A stretch of DNA of 64,000 nucleotides from Pseudomonas paeninsulae (GTDB lineage Bacteria; Pseudomonadota; Gammaproteobacteria; Pseudomonadales; Pseudomonadaceae), in contig NZ_CP141799.1 in assembly GCF_035621475.1 (NCBI RefSeq), positions 3,274,501 through 3,338,500 of the forward strand, in the 5' to 3' direction. The notes beneath the pieces were generated by a model. It was given only the letters and a program-made list of their open reading frames with translations. It did no database searches and was not told the origin of the DNA. Position numbers and translations under genes: made by a program. Of this stretch, positions 63,345 to 64,000 are shown piece after piece (position 1 is the stretch's first letter; each line of letters begins with the position of its first letter).

Positions 63345-63757
63345 GGTTTACGCCCCTTACCGCCCTGGCTCGCTGTGCTAGCGCTCTTGGCGTTGTATAG
63401 ACTTTGCTGCGTCAGTCGCATGGAGCGCATCAGCGCGTTGATGGTTCGCGTCTCGCGCTCAAGCATGGCGCCGAGCTTGTCGAATCTTTTCAGCCCGTCA
63501 TCATCAGCCAGCCAGCCAGGGTCAAAAGCCTCAAGCTGCTGGGCGATCAGGTCGGCCTGGATCTTGTGCCGGCAATACTGAACCAGCATCGCGGCGTTCT
63601 CGGGGCCGAACCATTCGGCGGGCCTGGAGTTAACGACACAGACCCATTCGGCCTTTTGTGCCGCCGTCAATGTCGATGGCGGCGACAGCCTGGAGTCGAT
63701 TCCGACAGGCGTAGCAACGGCCAGCGAGGCGACAGATCTGCGTCCGCGCTCGGCCAT
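63323..63757 (-). CDS. Terminase small subunit
   Basis: A 144-residue protein (MAERGRRSVASLAVATPVGI, LTAAQKAEWVCVVNSRPAEWFGPENAAMLVQYCRHKIQADLIAQQL). This helix-rich pattern with a C-terminal basic end (QGGKGRKPWQLENE) is typical of P27-type small terminases, which recognise the packaging site. Position directly upstream of TerL supports it. Confidence 0.85.
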   Translation of the reverse strand: MAERGRRSVASLAVATPVGIDSRLSPPSTLTAAQKAEWVCVVNSRPAEWFGPENAAMLVQYCRHKIQADLIAQQLEAFDPGWLADDDGLKRFDKLGAMLERETRTINALMRSMRLTQQSLYNAKSASTASQGGKGRKPWQLENE

Positions 63758-63852
63758 GGCGTTTACCTAAATTGTTGCGATTAGTGAAAGATTGGCACCC
63801 CCCGTCGTTCGAGAAGTGGATTTCCTGGACTTTTGCCCTCCCCCTCCCCCTG

Positions 63853-64000
63853 TCAGCGCCAATGGTGGGCGCCGCTGAGTGGTACTCCTGATGCGTCGCA
63901 CCCGAACTCGCCGGACTTCTCCAGCCTCTGCTTGGTCGAGTCGTGACAGCGCTTACAGAGCGCCTGCCAGTTCTTCCGATCCCAGAACAGGCGCTGCGCT
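63853..64000 (-). CDS. HNH endonuclease, C-terminal part (cut by window edge)
   Basis: The minus frame open to the window edge reads RLFWDRKNWQALCKRCHDST then KQRLEKSGEFG and ends at a stop at 63855-63853. The NWQALCKRCHDSTK segment holds the N and last H of an HNH active site with the zinc-binding cysteines. Phage HNH proteins encoded next to terminase are needed for DNA packaging in HK97-type phages. The N-terminal first His lies outside the window. Confidence 0.8.
   Translation of the reverse strand, partial: AQRLFWDRKNWQALCKRCHDSTKQRLEKSGEFGCDASGVPLSGAHHWR

Noticed and set aside
63758..63852. cos site between terS and the HNH gene
   Set aside because: C-rich stretches are present but no defined cos or R-site pattern can be recognised by eye.

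Overview
The window is chromosomal DNA of a Pseudomonas (Gammaproteobacteria). The evidence is the supraoperon order gyrA-serC-pheA-hisC-tyrA/aroA-cmk-rpsA, the fused TyrA-AroA protein, and the neighbourhood mtnA / mtaD-ubiG-mupP-yciK, scpA-scpB-rluB and cpxR-cpxP-sensor, all of which follow the known P. aeruginosa gene order. An exported ice-binding-fold (DUF3494) lipoprotein near the left end hints at a cold or polar lineage; that is inference.

Layout. (1) 1-4454: end of an autotransporter, the ice-binding-like lipoprotein, then decayed DNA with a cyclic-nucleotide-binding pseudogene. (2) 4455-7092: an intact IS21-family element (istA/istB) bounded by a 7-bp target duplication. (3) 7093-8746: a graveyard, with an EamA-transporter fragment carrying in-frame stops, joined to a 3'-truncated group II intron whose 5' end abuts the rpsA terminator. 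(4) 8750-21145, minus strand: rpsA, cmk, tyrA-aroA, hisC, pheA, serC, gyrA, mtnA; aromatic amino acid, serine and histidine synthesis coupled to translation and topology genes. (5) 21355-26305, plus strand: mtaD, ubiG, mupP, yciK and a GGDEF cyclase. (6) 26374-30766, minus strand: rluB, scpB, scpA, trpS. (7) 30967-42343: a small PA2779-type membrane protein, yciO and RNase AM, yciI, a Cpx-type envelope stress system (cpxR, cpxP, sensor kinase), a nitroreductase, a cysteine-cluster protein, two tandem trkH genes, a short MITE-like repeat, and an AraC regulator.

(8) About 42.4 kb to the right edge, all minus strand: the late half of an HK97-type siphophage prophage. In transcription order it has HNH nuclease (partial), small and large terminase, portal, ClpP-type protease, major capsid, connector and tail-completion genes, major tail protein, a DUF4124 moron-like insert, tail chaperone G/GT with a -1 frameshift site, tape measure, tail tip genes, tail fibre, a fibre-assembly-like protein, a 43-residue ORF, a surface protein, a SleB-type endolysin, and Rz with an embedded Rz1. 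Integrase, repressor and early genes would lie beyond the right edge. Many of these genes overlap by ATGA, so translation is probably coupled.

Most notable signals: the phase-correct T TTT TTC slippery site joining gpG to gpT; a DUF4124 gene whose ribosome site lies inside a hairpin and which is followed by its own terminator; an intron remnant sitting exactly at a terminator; a 9-bp in-frame tandem repeat encoding the acidic tail of GyrA; a four-cysteine Fe-S type motif in TrpRS; and a CpxR box upstream of cpxP. No CRISPR array, tRNA or rRNA gene was seen.
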